Below are positions 36,401 through 46,916 of a DNA stretch of 64,000 bases, piece by piece (the stretch's first letter is position 1; each line of letters opens with the position of its first letter). Source of the DNA: Chytriomyces cf. hyalinus JEL632 (lineage: Eukaryota > Chytridiomycota > Chytridiomycetes > Chytridiales > Chytriomycetaceae). The DNA is taken from NCBI GenBank assembly GCA_025435555.1, contig JAIWWG010000079.1, forward strand, positions 62,001 to 126,000. Reading direction: 5' to 3'. Both the position numbers and the translations under genes were made by a program. The notes below the pieces were generated by a model, which saw only the letters and a program-made list of their open reading frames with translations, had not been told where the DNA came from and searched no databases.

Positions 36401-36610
36401 GACTCTGACAGTGTAGTCGATGCTGAGCCGCTTAAAGTGGTCCGCAACAAGTGCTTCTGGGTCCTGTCCGTGGTTGAAGTGGAACATGAAGACGCACTTG
36501 ACGACGTTGTCTGCGTCTGGGGCCGCACCGCGCCTGACGAGGGCGGCGTTGGCAGTGGTGGTTGTTGATGCAGCGAGAAGAAGGGCGGAGAAGAGGGAGA
36601 CTAGCTTCAT
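33457..36610 (-). CDS. Secreted subtilisin-like serine protease (S8) with PA and Fn3-like domains
   Basis: Extracellular endopeptidase of about 1,000 residues. It starts MKLVSLFSALLLAASTTTTANA (signal peptide), followed by an inhibitor-like propeptide with NCNFTPADIDAV near an intron. The catalytic triad is complete: Asp in VAVIDTGVYYLHPALGG, His in SHGTHVSGIIAAD and Ser in SGTSMACPYVVGATAL. A PA-domain insertion (QCVLYSTDLSIPGIAGS...IPSIMIG) lies between His and Ser. After the catalytic domain come an Fn3-like region and a Ser/Thr/Val-rich tail ending in a hydrophobic segment (VAAKVAAGVVAAFAFAL), consistent with GPI anchoring. Two introns are visible (about 36280-36345, and about 35352-35440 near the PA domain). 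Subtilases and M36 proteases are expanded in animal- and plant-associated chytrids, but these copies alone do not show the organism's lifestyle. Confidence 0.93.
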
Positions 36611-36740
36611 GGGGTCTGGTCGCAGGTCTAGTTGTTTAAGTTGTTTTGAGTGTGAAGAGGATGTGGCTTTAATAGGCTCAAGCTGTGATTAAAAATAAAT
36701 TTAAATTTTTACCCGGTGGCGTTCATTAGACTTGGCATTT

Positions 36741-37014
36741 CTTCCATCTCTTTCCTTCTCTTTCCTTCCTTCTTTCTTTCTCTCTCATTCTCTCTGTCTG
36801 TCTCTCTGTCTCTCTCTCTCTCGCTCTCTCTCTCTCTCTCCAACAACAACAACAACAACAAAGGAGAACCCATCATTCATTCGCCACCAAAATACTTTCT
36901 TCTACAGTACTTATAATTCCGTCTACAATAAATAAATACTACTTTTACAGAAAATAAATACTCCTCCTAGTTGGCTAGTTGGCTAGATGGCTAGTTGCCT
37001 AGTTGCCTAGTTGG
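36741..37014. repeat. Low-complexity and tandem repeats upstream of the subtilisin gene
   Basis: In the subtilisin's upstream region, 36741-36840 is almost pure pyrimidine on the plus strand (CTTTC then CTCT runs). It is followed by a (CAA)n stretch at 36841-36861. At 36971-37014 there are five 8-bp units of TTGGCTAG and close variants (ATGGCTAG, TTGCCTAG). Open frames across these repeats are low-complexity artefacts. No gene is supported between 36611 and 37123. Confidence 0.85.
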
Positions 37015-37123
37015 ATGCGGATAAGAATAACTGTGAATGAGAAAACCTGAAAATCATACATGCGCCCGCCGCCTTCCCTCGCTCGCCTTTGTCCAACCCC
37101 CCTTTTTTACGTAAAAGCCAAGT

Positions 37124-38439
37124 TTACTTCTCAGAAGCACCGCCCGTTGTCAAAACTTCACTACTCCCTTCATCAGCACTGACACCAACATACGTCTTTG
37201 CACTCTTTTGAACCTGCTGCATCTCCCTCACATCTGCCCCAGCAACAACACCACCACTTGCTACAACATTCCTATTCTTGTTGGCCTGCTCCAAATCCAA
37301 CTCCTCAAAACTATCATTCACATCGCCAAAAAACTCTCGAATCTCCAAATCACTGACACCATTCAATCCAGGCAATTTTTTGGCCGGGTCCGCAACAGTA
37401 ATGATACCACCGCCGACTTGCCGTGGGTCTCCGACCATACGGATTTCGAGCGTGCTGCCACGACCGGGGATAAAGTCGGCGCGGATACGTTTTTCGCGGC
37501 CTTTGAAGGTTTCGGTGGCGGTTTGGATAAAGGGGAGGGAGAGGTAGATTGTGGCTGTGGCCCCGGTGAAGATGCATGGGATTAAAAGGCTGTGTTCGCG
37601 GAGGAGGTAGTCTGGAAAAAAAAAAAAAAAAAAAAAAAAAAGAAGCACGTCGCAATTTTAGTCAAAACTTATTTTGATTCAAAAAGTCCCACGCCTGGTA
37701 CTTACATGCGCCTTCCCCTAAAAACCCGCCAAAACAATAACTCGCGAGGATGGGTACATGTACATACAATCTCCAAACTTCCGCGTGATTATCTTTTCTG
37801 CACGCCTGGCCAAGAATGTTTCCAATATCCGTTGCGATTCCTGTCATGTGTGTTGTGCGGACAACCAACCCACTATAACTCGTCGCCATGGCGTTCTAAT
37901 AAACCAAAAAAAACCCGTCAATTCAGAAAAAAAATACCTCACCCTGGACTTGAAAACAACAAACCTGCAAACCACACGCAAACGCAGCACACCACTCCCC
38001 AACAATATACTCTCCACGCAACGTAATAAAACTAGTAAATAGCATTGCGCTTTCAAGCATCAATGCGTATCCGTACGATTTCCCGAGCACAAACTTGGCG
38101 TCGCCAACCATGTAGCCAGAGACAAAGGATCCAAACATGAATGAAAAGAGGATCGAGAGGACGAGGGAGAGTGTTGTAATGTCCCCGTTGAACAGGGAAA
38201 TGGCGATACGTGATACGTTTCCAGTCTTTTTTTTTTGGTGAAAGAAGTAACAACGGTGCGGTTATTTTTTTGTTGGCCGCGGGTCATTCCAAAAAATAAA
38301 TAAAAAAACATACCACGTGCGACACGGTGACTGAAAATACTCCAGCCAACGTGACTACGTTAATAAATCCAGCGTTCATGGCCAGGATGCAAGACCCCGC
38401 CACAATCGTGTTGAACTCCTTTTGAGCAAAGTTGTTCAT
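37124..38439 (-). CDS. DUF1275 (YoaK-type) integral membrane protein
   Basis: A multi-exon gene whose product has about six hydrophobic segments. Conserved DUF1275 segments are ILAMNAGFINVVTLAGVFSVTVSHVTGN at the start, ISLFNGDITTLSLVLSILFSFMFGSFVSGYMVGD, GEWCAAFACGLQ and NAMATSYSGLVVRTTHMTGIATDIGNILG. The last transmembrane pair, ending CIFTGATATIYLSLPFI, is followed by a hydrophilic tail of about 110 residues rich in Glu, Asp, Val and Gly that bacterial members lack. The start is ATG at 38439. The last intron ends in T26 CCAG (A26 on the plus strand at 37616-37641). The function of this family is not established. Confidence 0.85.
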
Positions 38440-38800
38440 TGTTTCGTGTTTTTCCGCAACTGGAGCTATTCGAACAAGTAGAGCTGCTGATGCGATGCTG
38501 TTGGTTCACGATCGTATGCGGTATGTGTGCTGCTGCTGAGTGAGTCTGGGCGGGGCGGGTGGGCCTTCTCGCGTTTTTTGTGAGATGAAAATCTTTTCAG
38601 TTGTAAATCCCCACTTTACGATCACGGACTCTTGTTTTATGCTCCAATGCATCTCTGGTGAGAGCGAGCATTAAGCTTCCGATGGTTTAATGCTCAGCAC
38701 GACTGTTCCTGATCGCGTGGACAAGACAGTTATATAACTGGATCCCAAATGTTAAATATATTCTCATATTTCCGAAATCGCGGGCAACTTTTCTTCTGTT

Positions 38801-40410
38801 TCACAAAGAAAACGGCACAGAGGTCAACGCGGGAAACGCGTTATTCGGGCTAAGAACCAGCGTCAGCTTCTCATGCGAAATATATCCCTTGACAAAGCCC
38901 TTTTTGCAAGCACCAAAAAAAAAGTGTATCAGGATGATAATCGTTCCAAGAGTTCAAATGATAGCGCACACTCACCTTGTCAATCAGATTCGCAACCAGG
39001 CACTCAATTTGATCCATTGAAACATCATCACACCCGGCAACCTGGGCTCCCAGTAAAATGTCATTTAAATCCAAACGCGTAGTCTTGTTCCGGATCAGGA
39101 AACTGCCTCGTCCATACATTCATAAGCTCTCTGTAACTTGACCAAGTATGTAAAACGGTCTTACATTCTCCTCGCCAAGTTCCGGAAACAAACAATCCGA
39201 CATCGTTCCATGGTAAGAAACACGCCTCGCCGAATCAATTCATTTTGCTTTTCGTCCAACAACGCGTCAAAATCGCCGAGCCGGCCACTCCCAATCGCCG
39301 AAATCAAATCCGTGTACATGTCAACCAACTGCGGGTGATGCGGTTGCAGTAGATTCGATGCAGGAATTCGCCCAGACAGGAGGTTGACGGGAATCAAGTG
39401 GACCAGTAACAGGTTGTGGTTGTGAACGCGAGTTGGAGTTGTGAGTGGTGGGAAATTTTGAAGCGCAAATGTTAATTCTTCTTGAGCCTGGGGAAGGGGG
39501 TAGTCAGGAATGGGTGCAAGAGCGATCGATGTGTGAAAACATGCGGACCCTTTTATACTGCTCATCGTAAAACGCTAAGACTCCCATGTAGTAGCGAAAG
39601 GTAACGACATGAGCGATAGGATACTCTTCCAAAGCGGGTAAATCGACACTTTTGAGGGATCGAATGAGATTTGCGGCGAGGTTGATTTGCTTGAGCTGAA
39701 AGTGGTTTGATTCAAACAGTGAGTAGTCAGTCTCCAAAGTTGCCTACTTTGCTCGCATACCCTAAAATACGTGCGAAACAGCATATTGCACATGTAGTAC
39801 GCTCCCCACTTTCTTGACGCTTGGATCGGATTAAACCTGCCAAGTTGGGGTCGATAAACATGACATCGCAGCCAAGATAAGATGCACAACTCACCTGTCC
39901 GTAGCACAGACCGAGAAAGCTTTGTTCATTGTTCGCGCAGCTTCTTCGAGACAGCGCGGCTTCTGTCCACTCGCTACAAGGCCGTCGTCGGCTTCAGCGG
40001 CGCATCGAAACAGCCGCAGATTTAGAGCAAACAGCGCAGGTAGAATCCATCGAGCGCATCCATTCAGCGTGATGGCGTTGTGAAAGAGTCTGATGCATTC
40101 GCTTTAGTTCGACACACTTGGATCCCACATTCGATAATAAAAATACGTACTGCGTGGCATAGTTCAACGCTGTAAACTCATCGACATCCGAATCAGCCAC
40201 GCTTGCTGCCTGCAGAGCATCGCCAATCTCGTCCGGGCCCTGGCCGCCGTCGCCGAGAACCAGTTCAAGCAGCGCATCACCATCCTCGGTCTCCAAGCAC
40301 TGATACACACTGCGGCCCATTGAGTTGGCTGTATGGCTGACATGACCGCCGTTTCGAGGGCCAAGACGAGAAAGTAAGGACATGACCTTTTTTTCAATCA
40401 AACTTGTCAT
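38801..40410 (-). CDS. PCID2/Thp1-like PCI-domain protein (TREX-2 complex subunit)
   Basis: Homologue of the TREX-2 mRNA export subunit. Visible blocks are the chain leading to RYYMGVLAFYDEQYKR, the PCI-domain segment EELTFALQNFPP...NHNLLLVHLIPVNLLSGRIP, LVDMYTDLISAIGSGRLGDFDALLDEKQNELIRRGVFLTMERCRIVCFRNLARR, and the C-terminal exons MDQIECLVANLIDK and GFVKGYISHEKLTLVLSPNNAFPAL, ending at TGA 38801. This matches the winged-helix end of PCID2. The ATG at 40410 (MTSLIEKKVMSLLSRLG) is preferred because the upstream frame overlaps the promoter of the divergent gene. There are at least five introns. The 38440-38800 interval holds no gene I can support. Confidence 0.85.
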
Positions 40411-40464
40411 AAGCGTAAATCTTTGAAACTCAAAACCAACCGCACCGTACATCACTGGCCATAA

Positions 40465-40982
40465 ATGCCCCCGTGCCTGTACTGAGCCAGTCACTGCTCG
40501 CAGAAGTCTCCGACCTGCAAACTCACTTTCAAACGCGTCTCGAAAAGATCAACCAGAACTTGCTCAACTTTGTTCAACTTCGCAGCCCAATAACCAGTAC
40601 AGAATCCGCGCGCGCGAAAAAAGAAATTGCCGCCTCGCATTTGGATCTGGGTCTGAGATGGAACGCGGGCGATTACGCAATCGCATCCACGCAAGACTGT
40701 GGAAGTGAACGACGCGTCTCCATTATTAGCGAGAAGCCTAAACAGCAGCAGTACCAGCAGCAACAGGCTGTTAGAAGAAGCAATTCGAAACAGTCATCTT
40801 TCTTGATCATGTCTGGTGGAGAAATCTCAAGTCCGGCACAGGAACAAATAACTACAACAACCACGAGTGCAGCAACTTGGAGCCAGCAGCGGCCTGTGAA
40901 TGCAACGCTACCTCATGGGAGGCGCGCAACATTTTCTTCGATTGAGCACTTCGACGCTCCCGCTGCTTCAAACACATCATAG
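40465..40982 (+). CDS. Hypothetical protein with N-terminal helical and Q/Ser/Thr-rich region
   Basis: The open frame from 40473 reads VPVLSQSLLAEVSDLQTHF..., likely coiled-coil at first (LQTHFQTRLEKINQNLLNFV). It then passes a Gln run (QQQYQQQQ) and a Ser/Thr-rich tail ending at TAG 40980-40982. No ATG is in frame. The nearest ATG (40465) is one base out of frame across a C5 run (40468-40472) and hits a stop after six codons. One more C there would give MPPVPVLSQSL. This is the same kind of homopolymer shortfall seen in other genes of the window. It lies divergent to the PCID2-like gene, 54 bases away. The protein is not recognised. Confidence 0.45.
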
Positions 40983-41397
40983 CAGCAAAAACTGATTCGT
41001 ATGATCAGACCACGCCAGTTTGCAGATACGCTGGAACCGACCTCATGTACCAGCACCACTTCAAATAATACCAATAATAAATCAAGCGCTCCGGAACACG
41101 AGGCAGACAAACTCGGTCCAAGATATGCTCCGCCAAGATGGTCCAAGAGTTCCACGGGCTACTCGGCTGTACCAGACCGACCCTCCGCCTCAAGACGGCT
41201 GAATCAGGCTTCCACTCTTTCTACTTCAACTGTCTTAAGTCACAACCAAACTGTGAAAGCTTCGAGTCACATGAAGTTGTTGCGGATTTGAGTTTTAAGT
41301 GCTTGGCATTTTTTTTGTTGATTTCAAATGTTTTTTCTCGAAGTTTCTTTATTTCTTATTTCGGTATTTAAGCGAGAGGTCTTTGGGTGCACACGTT

Positions 41398-41500
41398 ACC
41401 GCATTTAACCAGTAACATGTGCAGGTATGATTCCCCTTCCTCTTGAATAAACCGACTGCATTTAACCAGTAACGTGTGCAGATAGTTACTACGTAAACTT
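41398..41500 (+). mobile_element. Probable 5' LTR remnant of copia element A
   Basis: Two near-identical segments, GCATTTAACCAGTAACATGTGCAG (about 41400) and GCATTTAACCAGTAACGTGTGCAG (about 41459), lie 60 bases apart with an AATAAA between. They sit immediately before the primer-binding site. I read this as the 3' part of an LTR carrying an internal duplication. The outer LTR end cannot be fixed, and no second LTR copy was found downstream. Confidence 0.45.
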
Positions 41501-41519
41501 ACCAGATTAAGAGTCTGAC
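41501..41519 (+). other. Retrotransposon primer-binding site matching an internal tRNA-Lys(CUU) segment
   Basis: CCAGATTAAGAGTCTGAC is the reverse complement of an anticodon arm CAGACTCTTAATCTG. Its 7-nt loop CTCTTAA carries anticodon CUU, as in eukaryotic tRNA-Lys(CUU). The same sequence occurs inverted at 46898-46916 in the leader of a second element. Use of an internal tRNA fragment as primer is known in other Ty1/copia elements (half of tRNA-iMet in Drosophila copia and yeast Ty5). Confidence 0.6.
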
Positions 41520-41572
41520 TCTCGTGTGATTGATAGCTACGAGTCTACGATACGAATTGATCAACATCGAAA

Positions 41573-42560
41573 TGGCAAACAAAGACACAAACAGTTACCT
41601 CAAAAAGCTTCTGGATGAGCATGACACTACCATTGGTCTGAATTACTACAACCACTTAGCTAAGTGGGACTACAAGCTTCGTTGCAAGGTCATGGATGAT
41701 GAAGTGGATGGCGACAATATGATACTCATCCTCGATGGTACAATGGCCAGACCTGCTCCAGGTTCCAATGCTGAGATTATCAAGTCCTGGGAGATAAAGG
41801 ATCAAAAGGTCAGAAGGATTCTGCTTGGCAGAGTTGATGAAACACTGTACCATATCACTACCAGTGCTGGTGTTGCTACGGCTCACAAAATGTACAAGGC
41901 TATTCGTTATGCTCTCCTGTTGTTGTCGGTGGTGAAGACCTGGACAATCTGTTGGTCCAAATGAAGTCCACAAGCAAACAAGTGATGAGACAGGATGGAC
42001 TTCCAAGCTGGAAGATTACCTATGCATCAAGCAAGATATCTACAATGCAGCAGCAAGAATGGCTGGTAGTCCAGAACTCGATGAGAAGGCCCAGATTCGT
42101 GATTTGGTCAAGGGTCTCGAAAACGGTAATGGCTGATGTTCAAGTCAACCTGGGATTCTGTACCACCTGGAAAAACGTTAGCAAACTTCTTGGAAGAAGT
42201 ACGACTGGTAAACACAGACGGGAAGCCAGACTTCGTATGCAAGGTTCAATCTACTCTGACTAGAAAGGGCGACAAGCATGAGCATGAGTCTGAGGAGAAA
42301 AGTCACAACAAGTCCAAGGGATTGAAAGGCAAATGGGATCGTGATTCAAGACAAACCAGTGACAAGAGAAAGACTGGAAATGGTCCAAGAGCAAATCGAG
42401 CCGATGATGGTAGCACCAGAGACCTGTCAAATGTCTGTTGTCATCACTGTGGCAAGCTTGGCCACATTTCGAAAACCTGCAAGTCAACGTGTGAGAGATC
42501 CAAGTGCTTTGCTGAACCATGCAAGAAAAAAACGCAAAACCTGATCACGGTAGTGCCATG
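41573..42560 (+). pseudogene. Ty1/copia gag with zinc knuckle, frameshifted
   Basis: Gag starts MANKDTNSYLKKLL at 41573. It is a UBN2-type copia gag (WDYKLRCKVMDD..., ILDGTMARP, WEIKDQKVRRILLGR, LYHITTSAG). The frame breaks near 41920, where the continuation GGEDLDNLLVQMKS moves to another frame. The inverted second gag in the window has the same passage in one frame (GREDLDNLLAQMK). Further breaks follow before the CCHC knuckle CHHCGKLGHISKTC (near 42440-42480). The coding information is complete enough to recognise but no longer translates as one protein. Confidence 0.75.
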
Positions 42561-43982
42561 GTAGCAATGGATACAGCTCATTGGGGACGCACCCTGATGT
42601 CACGTACCTATGCTGAAGTGGTAGCTCAGCCAAACGAAGTGTTTATGGCACCACTTGATAATGGTTCGACTACAACTGGGTTTCCTTCAAAAGATTGGTT
42701 TGTCGAGGAGTCTTTGGTTGATGCTGAAGGCGTTGGAATTGAAGCTATTGACGGTAGAATCGTTAAACGTGAGAAGAAAGGGTTGGGGGTGTTCAGATTA
42801 GGTGACCCTCAGACTGGCAAGTTCATCCTGCTCTCCATGGCAGACTCGTACCTCCAGCCAAACTACACAGATCCTGTGATTGCTCAAAGAAAGCTTGGCA
42901 AGCTGCCAAACATTAGTATCTTGATGAAAGACAAGGAAGAAGACCCTCACCAGCCATATTCGATCAAGTACAAAGGACAAGAATTTACGCGTTTGTATCC
43001 AGCCAAGGATGAGCTCCACTACTGCAGTATTATGAAAGCATCACCTGAAGAGAAGCAACAAGCATTGGAAGCATGGAACAGCCACCGAGCACTGTATGCA
43101 GCACAGACCAGTAAACCAATGTTGACAAAGCAACTGATTCACGACCGGTACGGACATCCAAAGGGCAAGTCGCTGGAACACCTGATATTTCGATTGGAGT
43201 CAGGAGGAGCTACTATTACCGAGAAAGACAAGGAATTGACCTGTACAGCATGTGACCTTGTGAAAGCAATCCCAAGTCCAGCCAGAAGACATGATAAGAG
43301 CCAAGGTACTGACGCACTACCAGGGGAGAAGTGGAGCCATGACCTTTCTGGGATGACGGCCGAGCCAGCTATTGGTTTCAGTGGTGGCAGATACTGTTCT
43401 ATTGCTGCTGATTATGCCAGTGGAAAGGGAGACATTATGATTATCAAGACCAAGCCACAAGCAAGAGTTCACATGGATTTACTACAGAAACGTGTTGATC
43501 GTTACTACAGAGGTCCCAGATTCAAGGAATGGCACACTGATAACGCCAAGGAAACAACAGGGCGAGCACAGACAGCTGTGAATGAATCGCTAGGAATTAT
43601 TGGCAGCAAGTCGCCAGCGTACTACCATCAAGGAAACCCTGATGCTGAGAATAGGATGAAGATCAACGTGCGTGGAGCCTTGTCACTCATGGTAAAAGGA
43701 AGGGTTCCAAAGAAGTTTTGGGGATGGGCTGCAGTAGCACAAGAGTACCTGTACCAGTTCACACCACCAGTAGTTGATCGTATGAGCTTCAAAGGAGTTG
43801 TACCCAAGTCACCCTGTGAGTTGTTCTACAAGCAAGAGCTACCCAAGTTAGATTTTCTACAGACACTGTTCTGTGACATCATCTTCTACATACCCCCAGA
43901 ATGGCGCAAATTGTTTGATCCGCATGGTGCAAGAGGCATGTTTGTTGGTTATGATGTAGTTCAAGAGGCATATGTGATCTAA
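42560..43982 (+). mobile_element. Copia protease-integrase open frame (element A pol, part 1)
   Basis: A single uninterrupted frame of over 450 residues. The protease motif reads LDNGSTTTGF, where copia usually has D(S/T)GA(T/S). The integrase zinc finger (HDRYGH...CTAC) is followed by the catalytic core: WSHDLSGMTA (first Asp), WHTDNAKE (second Asp) and HQGNPDAENRMK (Glu), then the copia GKNxF-like tail (MFVGYD). The DDE triad is intact. The frame ends at a TAA in the middle of pol (YVI*TECGKFF), after which the remnant continues in broken frames. This is the best preserved part of the element. Confidence 0.85.
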
Positions 43983-44458
43983 ACCGAGTGTGGCAAGTTC
44001 TTCAGCACCAGACATGTCCAATCCCCCCTGATCAAGAAATTTGAATCTGGCATGAGGAGTTGGAAAAGGCTTTCAATGTGCTAGAAGAGCCAGTGGAGTA
44101 TGTGAACAAGTTAGAGGCAGAAACCTATGAGGTTGAACCTGAGGATTCTGAGGAGGAGAGTTTATTGGATTCCAACACTCAAGAAATCGAAGTGGATGAT
44201 GATTTGGATATCTAAGCATTAGTAGAAGTGCTGGAAATGCATGAACGAACCGATAGTGACCCTCAAAGACCCAAGAGAGTCAAAAACCAGCAGACAAGAG
44301 TAGGCAATGAGATACCGCCAAGACAGCAGTCAGCAGTGCCAAAATTAGGACCAGCAGCACCTCAAGAAGAAACACCAGCAAGTGAAGCATCTCAGGAGGA
44401 GGAATTTTTTGACCCAGAAGAAGAAGAAGCTGCAGCACCACCTGGAATGGAGTTCTGA

Positions 44459-45660
44459 GTTGTTAGGCGTGGAAGAGCTGTGAAGTAACGACTGTTATTC
44501 ACAGGGTTTATTTATCTGTCGGAGCAGGGTTGTTGGTTTTATTTATTTCTTTTTAGTTTTCATTATTGGACGTTGTTATTTTCTTTTGCTGGCAAGAGAT
44601 CGCCTGGTGACAATCCAATAAACTTAGAAGTACGCTGAATTCAACTGTCTAGGGAGGGTGGCTCTGAACTGGACACGACACAAATCGGATCCTGTCGAAG
44701 TACAAATCTGCGATGCGCTCCTTGGGGAGGAAGCAAGCGCGTCGTAGTCTCGGGGGTAGGCGGGGTGCCACTTCACGGGCTTCACAGTCACACATGAAAG
44801 CGTCCTGAACAGTTCCCCTTGGCGTGAGGGGCGGCGTTAATTGTCAGCATCCAAAGGTGGGAGGCCATTTGTCACCACTGGAGGTCATGTGAGTTCTTTA
44901 TTCGCGGTATAGAGATCTTGGAGGTGTTGTGCTGCTTTTCCTGTTTGTCATGAACAGAAGCTAGGACAAGGGTACTATGACGCTATTAGCGGACGAATAC
45001 TTATCGGTGGAACGGTACCAGGAAGAATAGTACTGACTATTGGGGGAAACCGATTCACAGTCATGCCCGAGTTGAAGACACGAGGTGCTATAGTTGATAT
45101 CCTACAATGCGAAGCCATTGGGAGTCCACGGTCAATCGTCGAGGCAACGGAAGACAGTATTCAACCAAACCGCGCTGTGCTGGGAATTGACCAGTTCTCA
45201 AAAGGCGGTGCACAACAAAGCATAGAGCACATTGTCGTAAAATCATAGTGGCGAGTGATGGCTTTTATTCACGTTGTTTGATTCACCTGTTGTTTGTTCT
45301 GTTTGTTTTGTCAAAATCATAGACAACCATCTCTTTGACTCAATCTCCCCGACAAATACCACCCATTCCTCAGATGTTCCTCAGGGACCTTGGACCACCC
45401 TGAGTGCTCAGACGTTTCTCCCGTCCAAACCAGACTCCCTTCGAATCTAAGCGCTAGGCTCGAAGACGGATTCCTGACAGAGCTGATACAATTGAGCTGG
45501 TACCTCAAACAAAAACGCTAGAGCAAAAGTATGCTGAGCTAGGAATTGGACCAAGAACAACCAGAAGTTCACGAATCAACCAGTCAAGCCTACGAGATCA
45601 AGCAAGAGGATTAGTAGCACCTCAAGTATCAACAAGCAAGAAACCAAGTTGTGACCCACA
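44459..45660. mobile_element. Possible nested insertion between copia integrase and reverse transcriptase
   Basis: About 1.2 kb separates the pol halves, more than a copia linker needs. It begins TGTTAGGCGTGG after the stop of an acidic linker ORF (44228-44458, EEEFFDPEEEEAA). It contains AATAAA near 44620, G/C-rich non-coding sequence, and an open frame at about 44955-45248 (GRILIGGTVPGRIVLTIGGNRFTVMPELKTRG...) of unknown type. The stretch 45198-45262 is clearly similar to 50548-50612 elsewhere in the window. Boundaries and family are not resolved. Confidence 0.4.
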
Positions 45661-45676
45661 TGGAACAATTGAAGCA

Positions 45677-46437
45677 ATGTCTGGAAAGTTTGGTGATTGG
45701 CAGGAAGCAGCTAACTACGAGTACTACCCACTTGAGGATGCTGGACAGATCGAGTTAGTTCAGAGACCAGCAGGCGTGAAAGTGATTTCTACCAAGAAGG
45801 TATATGAGACCAAGTCCAATGGTACCAAGAAGGCCAGACTGTGCATCTGTGGAGACTTGATGACAGAATTCGGAGCAACATCAGCAGCTGTGGTGAACAA
45901 GACAACGTTATTCATTTTCCTGACTGAGGCAGCAATCAACAATGACAATTTGTTGGGTTTCAACGTGTCCAAAGCATTTCCTGAAGCAAGACGAGAGCCT
46001 GGAAAAGAAGTGTATTTACAAGTACCTGCTGACTACGTGAACAGAAAAGCAATCAGAGTTGCCTCAGATATGTGTTTCAAGTGCCCAGTCTATCTCTATG
46101 GTTCACCAGATGCTATGTTTCAATGGTGCAAGGAGTTAACAACTTTCCTGGAGATGCAGTGCAGCTACTCAAGATCAGAGAAGGATCCAATGCAGTTTGT
46201 CAAAACTATTAACAGACGGTGCCATCAGATTGCAATTCATGTCGATGACGGCTTAGTTTGAGGTTCAAAAGCTGCTATGGATGATTTGAAGGAAAAGCTT
46301 GGGAGGAGGAGCCAATGAAGTTTATTGGCAACATCTGGAGGGATCAGAAGAAACGGCAATTAGCAATCAGTCAGTATGACTACATCATGGACATGATTGA
46401 CAGATTTGGACCAGTACCTACAAATCGACAATTCAAC
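45677..46437 (+). pseudogene. Copia reverse transcriptase fragment (element A pol, part 2), truncated
   Basis: RVT_2-type reverse transcriptase: DWQEAANYEYYPLEDAGQIELVQRP, VISTKKVYETKSNG, KARLCICGD, then motif A as LLGFNVSKAF where active elements have an Asp (QxDVxxAF), and motif C as AIHVDDGLV with both Asp present. After a stop at 46261 the frame resumes at 46315 (KFIGNIWRDQKKRQLAISQYDYIMDMIDRFG). It is then cut at about 46437, where an inverted gag fragment begins. RNase H and the 3' LTR are missing. Motif A D-to-N predicts a dead polymerase even without the stops. Confidence 0.8.
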
Positions 46438-46843
46438 GTTGTTTATGGGCCTTCATTTGTGCCAACAGGTTATCCAAGTCTTCCCTGCCAACCACAGCTA
46501 GGATTGCGTGACAAATGGCTCTGTAAATCTCGAACAATGTTCCAGTCCCAGGTCCAGTAACCATGTGGTAGAGCCTTCTGTCTAGTAGGATTTTTCGGAC
46601 TTTTCTGTCCATCTTAACCCAAGTCTTGATCTCAGCCTCTGTACCATCAGTAGGCTTTATCAAGGTTCCCTCAAGGATTTCCAGCATCTCATTGCTGTCG
46701 TCTTCGTTGGTGCTGACCTTGACTCTCCACTTTAAGTCCCAGTCAGCCAAGTGACCATAGTTGGAGAGACCAATAGGTACGTCACACTCTTCCTGAAGCT
46801 TTCTCAATTCCCTGATGTAATCATTAGTTTCCTTGTTAGACAT
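46433..46843 (-). pseudogene. Inverted gag fragment of a second copia family (element B)
   Basis: The minus strand encodes MSNKETNDYIRELRKLQ...ADWDLKWRVKVS...LEGTLIKPTDGTEAEIKTWVKMDRKVRKILLDRRLYHMV...GREDLDNLLAQMK, clearly homologous to the plus-strand gag of element A. Divergence is large, with many substitutions along the length, so the two are different families, not copies from one burst. It is truncated exactly where element A's reverse transcriptase ends. Its leader (46844-46916) contains the same tRNA-Lys(CUU) primer-binding site. Confidence 0.8.
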
Positions 46844-46897
46844 TCTTCTTTCGTTCTTTGTTGTTTTGCTTGTAGCTAATTGTATCGTTCTTCAAGC

Positions 46898-46916
46898 GTC
46901 AGACTCTTAATCTGGT
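46898..46916 (-). other. Primer-binding site of inverted copia element B
   Basis: GTCAGACTCTTAATCTGGT on the plus strand is the inverted counterpart of the site at 41501-41519. With the preceding AAGC the match to a tRNA-Lys(CUU) D-stem end plus anticodon arm extends to about 21 bases (positions 25-45 in tRNA numbering). LTR-like sequence with a duplicated TGCACGGG..TAGG motif (46963 and 47022) lies just outward. Confidence 0.6.

Noticed and set aside
41001-41291. Plus-strand frame continuing the 40465 hypothetical protein
   Set aside because: A TAG at 40980-40982 separates them, no splice signals join them, and composition is low-complexity.
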